DNA from: Bacillota bacterium
GTDB taxonomy: Bacteria > Bacillota_I > Bacilli_A > Acholeplasmatales > Acholeplasmataceae
Length of the DNA: 5,613 nucleotides
Assembly (NCBI GenBank): GCA_006226985.1
Contig: SBGC01000158.1
Span: forward strand, 1 to 5,613
Reading direction: 5' to 3'
Positions 4,711 through 5,613 of the stretch are shown here, piece after piece. A program made the translations under genes and the position numbers. Every line of letters begins with the position of its first letter. The first letter of the stretch is position 1. The notes beneath the pieces are model-generated. The model was given only the letters and a program-made list of their open reading frames with translations, had not been told where the DNA came from and made no database searches.

Positions 4711-5559
4711 TTATTTAACTTTGTTTGCAACAAATGCGAACATTTGAGGGCCTGTATGAATACCTAATACAGGTGTTAAAGGTGATAAAACGATGTTTCG
4801 AATGTCTAAATCTTTTTTAAGTCGATCTGCAAGTTCATTCGCTTTTTCTAAATCGTTACCGTAATGGACGATTAAATCAATTTTACTACCGCCAAATTTT
4901 TCAACGAGTAGATCTTTCATTTTAAGAAGGGAACGTTGTAAACCAAATCCTTTAGAAAGTGTAATATAGACTCCTTCTTCATTAACTGTTATGACAGGTT
5001 TAATATGAAGAATATCGCCAATTGTTCCTTCTACTTTTCCAATACGTCCACCCTTTTTTAAATACTTTAACGTGTTAATTGTATAGATAGCTAATGAATC
5101 TTCATAACGTATACGATCAAGTTGTTTAATGATATCTGGGATTGCCATGTTTTTGTCAACATAGGAAATGGCATCTTGAACTAAAAAAGCAAGTCCTCCA
5201 CCTAATGTTTTTGAATCATAGTGCGTAATCTTTAAATCTTTTACTTCTTGAAAAGCTAATCGAAATGCATTAAACGTGCCACTGAGTCCTGAAGAAATAT
5301 TAATCGCTAAAACATCTGTAAATCCTTTTTTCTTAATATTTTCTAATAATGCTGTTAAATCATCGTTGCTAGGTAAACTTGTTGTAACTTGGTGCGTGTC
5401 AAGCTTTTCATAAACTTCTTCTGCAGAAATTTCGATTTGATCGCGATAGTTTTTACCATCGATAACGATCATGAGTGGAATCACAAAGAGGTTTGCATGT
5501 TGTTTGACAAAGTCGCTTGATAAGTTAGAACCTGAATCTGTAAGAATTGCTATTTTCAT
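4711..5559 (-). CDS. DegV family fatty-acid-binding protein (FakB-like)
   Basis: The 282-aa protein matches DegV family length. In the fatty acid kinase system, FakB proteins present bound fatty acids to the kinase FakA, feeding exogenous fatty acids into phospholipid synthesis. Visible motifs are ILTDSGSNLS (5-14), TTSLPS (59-64), INISSGLSGTFN with Ser93 (86-97), LKKGGRIGKVEG in the middle, and GIHTGP with His268 near the end. The Thr/Ser of TSLPS, Ser93 and His268 correspond to the carboxylate-binding residues known in FakB. The start was set at ATG 5559, preceded 7 nt upstream by AAAGGAG (5567-5573). A longer TTG-started frame from 5592 would place this site inside the coding region and add 11 charged residues foreign to the family. 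It is monocistronic with its own terminator. Its FakA partner is not in the window. Confidence 0.93.
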   Translation of the reverse strand: MKIAILTDSGSNLSSDFVKQHANLFVIPLMIVIDGKNYRDQIEISAEEVYEKLDTHQVTTSLPSNDDLTALLENIKKKGFTDVLAINISSGLSGTFNAFRLAFQEVKDLKITHYDSKTLGGGLAFLVQDAISYVDKNMAIPDIIKQLDRIRYEDSLAIYTINTLKYLKKGGRIGKVEGTIGDILHIKPVITVNEEGVYITLSKGFGLQRSLLKMKDLLVEKFGGSKIDLIVHYGNDLEKANELADRLKKDLDIRNIVLSPLTPVLGIHTGPQMFAFVANKVK

Positions 5560-5566
5560 AAAAATA

Positions 5567-5573
5567 CTCCTTT
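5567..5573 (-). promoter_or_regulatory. Ribosome-binding site deciding the DegV start
   Basis: Minus-sense AAAGGAG, 7 nt before ATG 5559, is a near-perfect Shine-Dalgarno. It rules against the upstream TTG start at 5592. Confidence 0.85.
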
Positions 5574-5613
5574 TTCTTTTTTCGTGCGTCAATTAGTAAG
5601 AGTCATATCTATT

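Noticed and set aside
5560..5592. N-terminal extension of the DegV protein from TTG
   Set aside because: It covers the strong AAAGGAG site, and DegV proteins normally begin at the MKIAILTDS strand.
1..5613. CRISPR array, tRNA, rRNA, insertion sequence or prophage
   Set aside because: No regularly spaced repeats, cloverleaf, transposase, terminal inverted repeats or phage genes were seen on either strand.

Overview
The window is AT-rich (GC roughly one third by eye) and densely packed. Genes read mainly on the minus strand, with strong AAGGAG-type ribosome-binding sites, short leaders and short hairpin terminators. This points to a low-GC Firmicutes/Mollicutes-like bacterium with a fermentative, sugar-using life. 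An Acholeplasma- or Izemoplasma-like organism is plausible but not proven. Tryptophan is encoded by TGG throughout and one gene stops at TGA. That favours the standard bacterial code, although that TGA is followed two codons later by an in-frame TAA, so it is not decisive.

Layout. (1) Positions 1-1272, minus strand: an apparent three-gene operon. It has an extended -10 promoter (1264-1272), then thpR (RNA 2',3'-cyclic phosphodiesterase), a small four-helix membrane protein with two H-x13-H pairs typical of di-heme b-type cytochromes, and the first 102 codons of a GH13 alpha-amylase/cyclomaltodextrinase-like enzyme that runs off the left edge. The intergenic gaps are 12 and 16 bp. (2) 1275-1608, minus strand: a 99-aa protein, possibly a small flavin-type split barrel, with its own terminator. 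Its upstream region (1609-1800) is non-coding and holds two cre-like operators, promoter candidates and small hairpins. (3) 1800-3224, minus strand: a monocistronic GH4 glycosidase resembling the alpha-galacturonidase LplD, with its own promoter and terminator. (4) 3271-4204, plus strand: an EamA/DMT-family transporter, divergent from the GH4 gene. The two promoters are mirror images sharing a 12-bp inverted repeat. (5) 4211-4612, minus strand: a glyoxalase/VOC protein convergent with the transporter, the two sharing one bidirectional terminator. (6) 4672-5559, minus strand: a DegV/FakB-type fatty-acid-binding protein with its own terminator.

How the genes fit together: two carbohydrate hydrolases (GH13 and GH4) and cre-like sites suggest sugar-polymer or uronide breakdown under catabolite control. 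The DegV protein suggests uptake or recycling of exogenous fatty acids. The transporter substrate is unknown. Most genes are single transcription units, so functional coupling is weak except within the thpR-membrane protein-GH13 operon. No mobile element, CRISPR array, tRNA or rRNA was seen, and nothing amounts to a clear novel multi-gene system. The most interesting items are the miniature di-heme-like membrane protein, the 13-base A-tract inside the GH13 reading frame, and the paired cre-like boxes.
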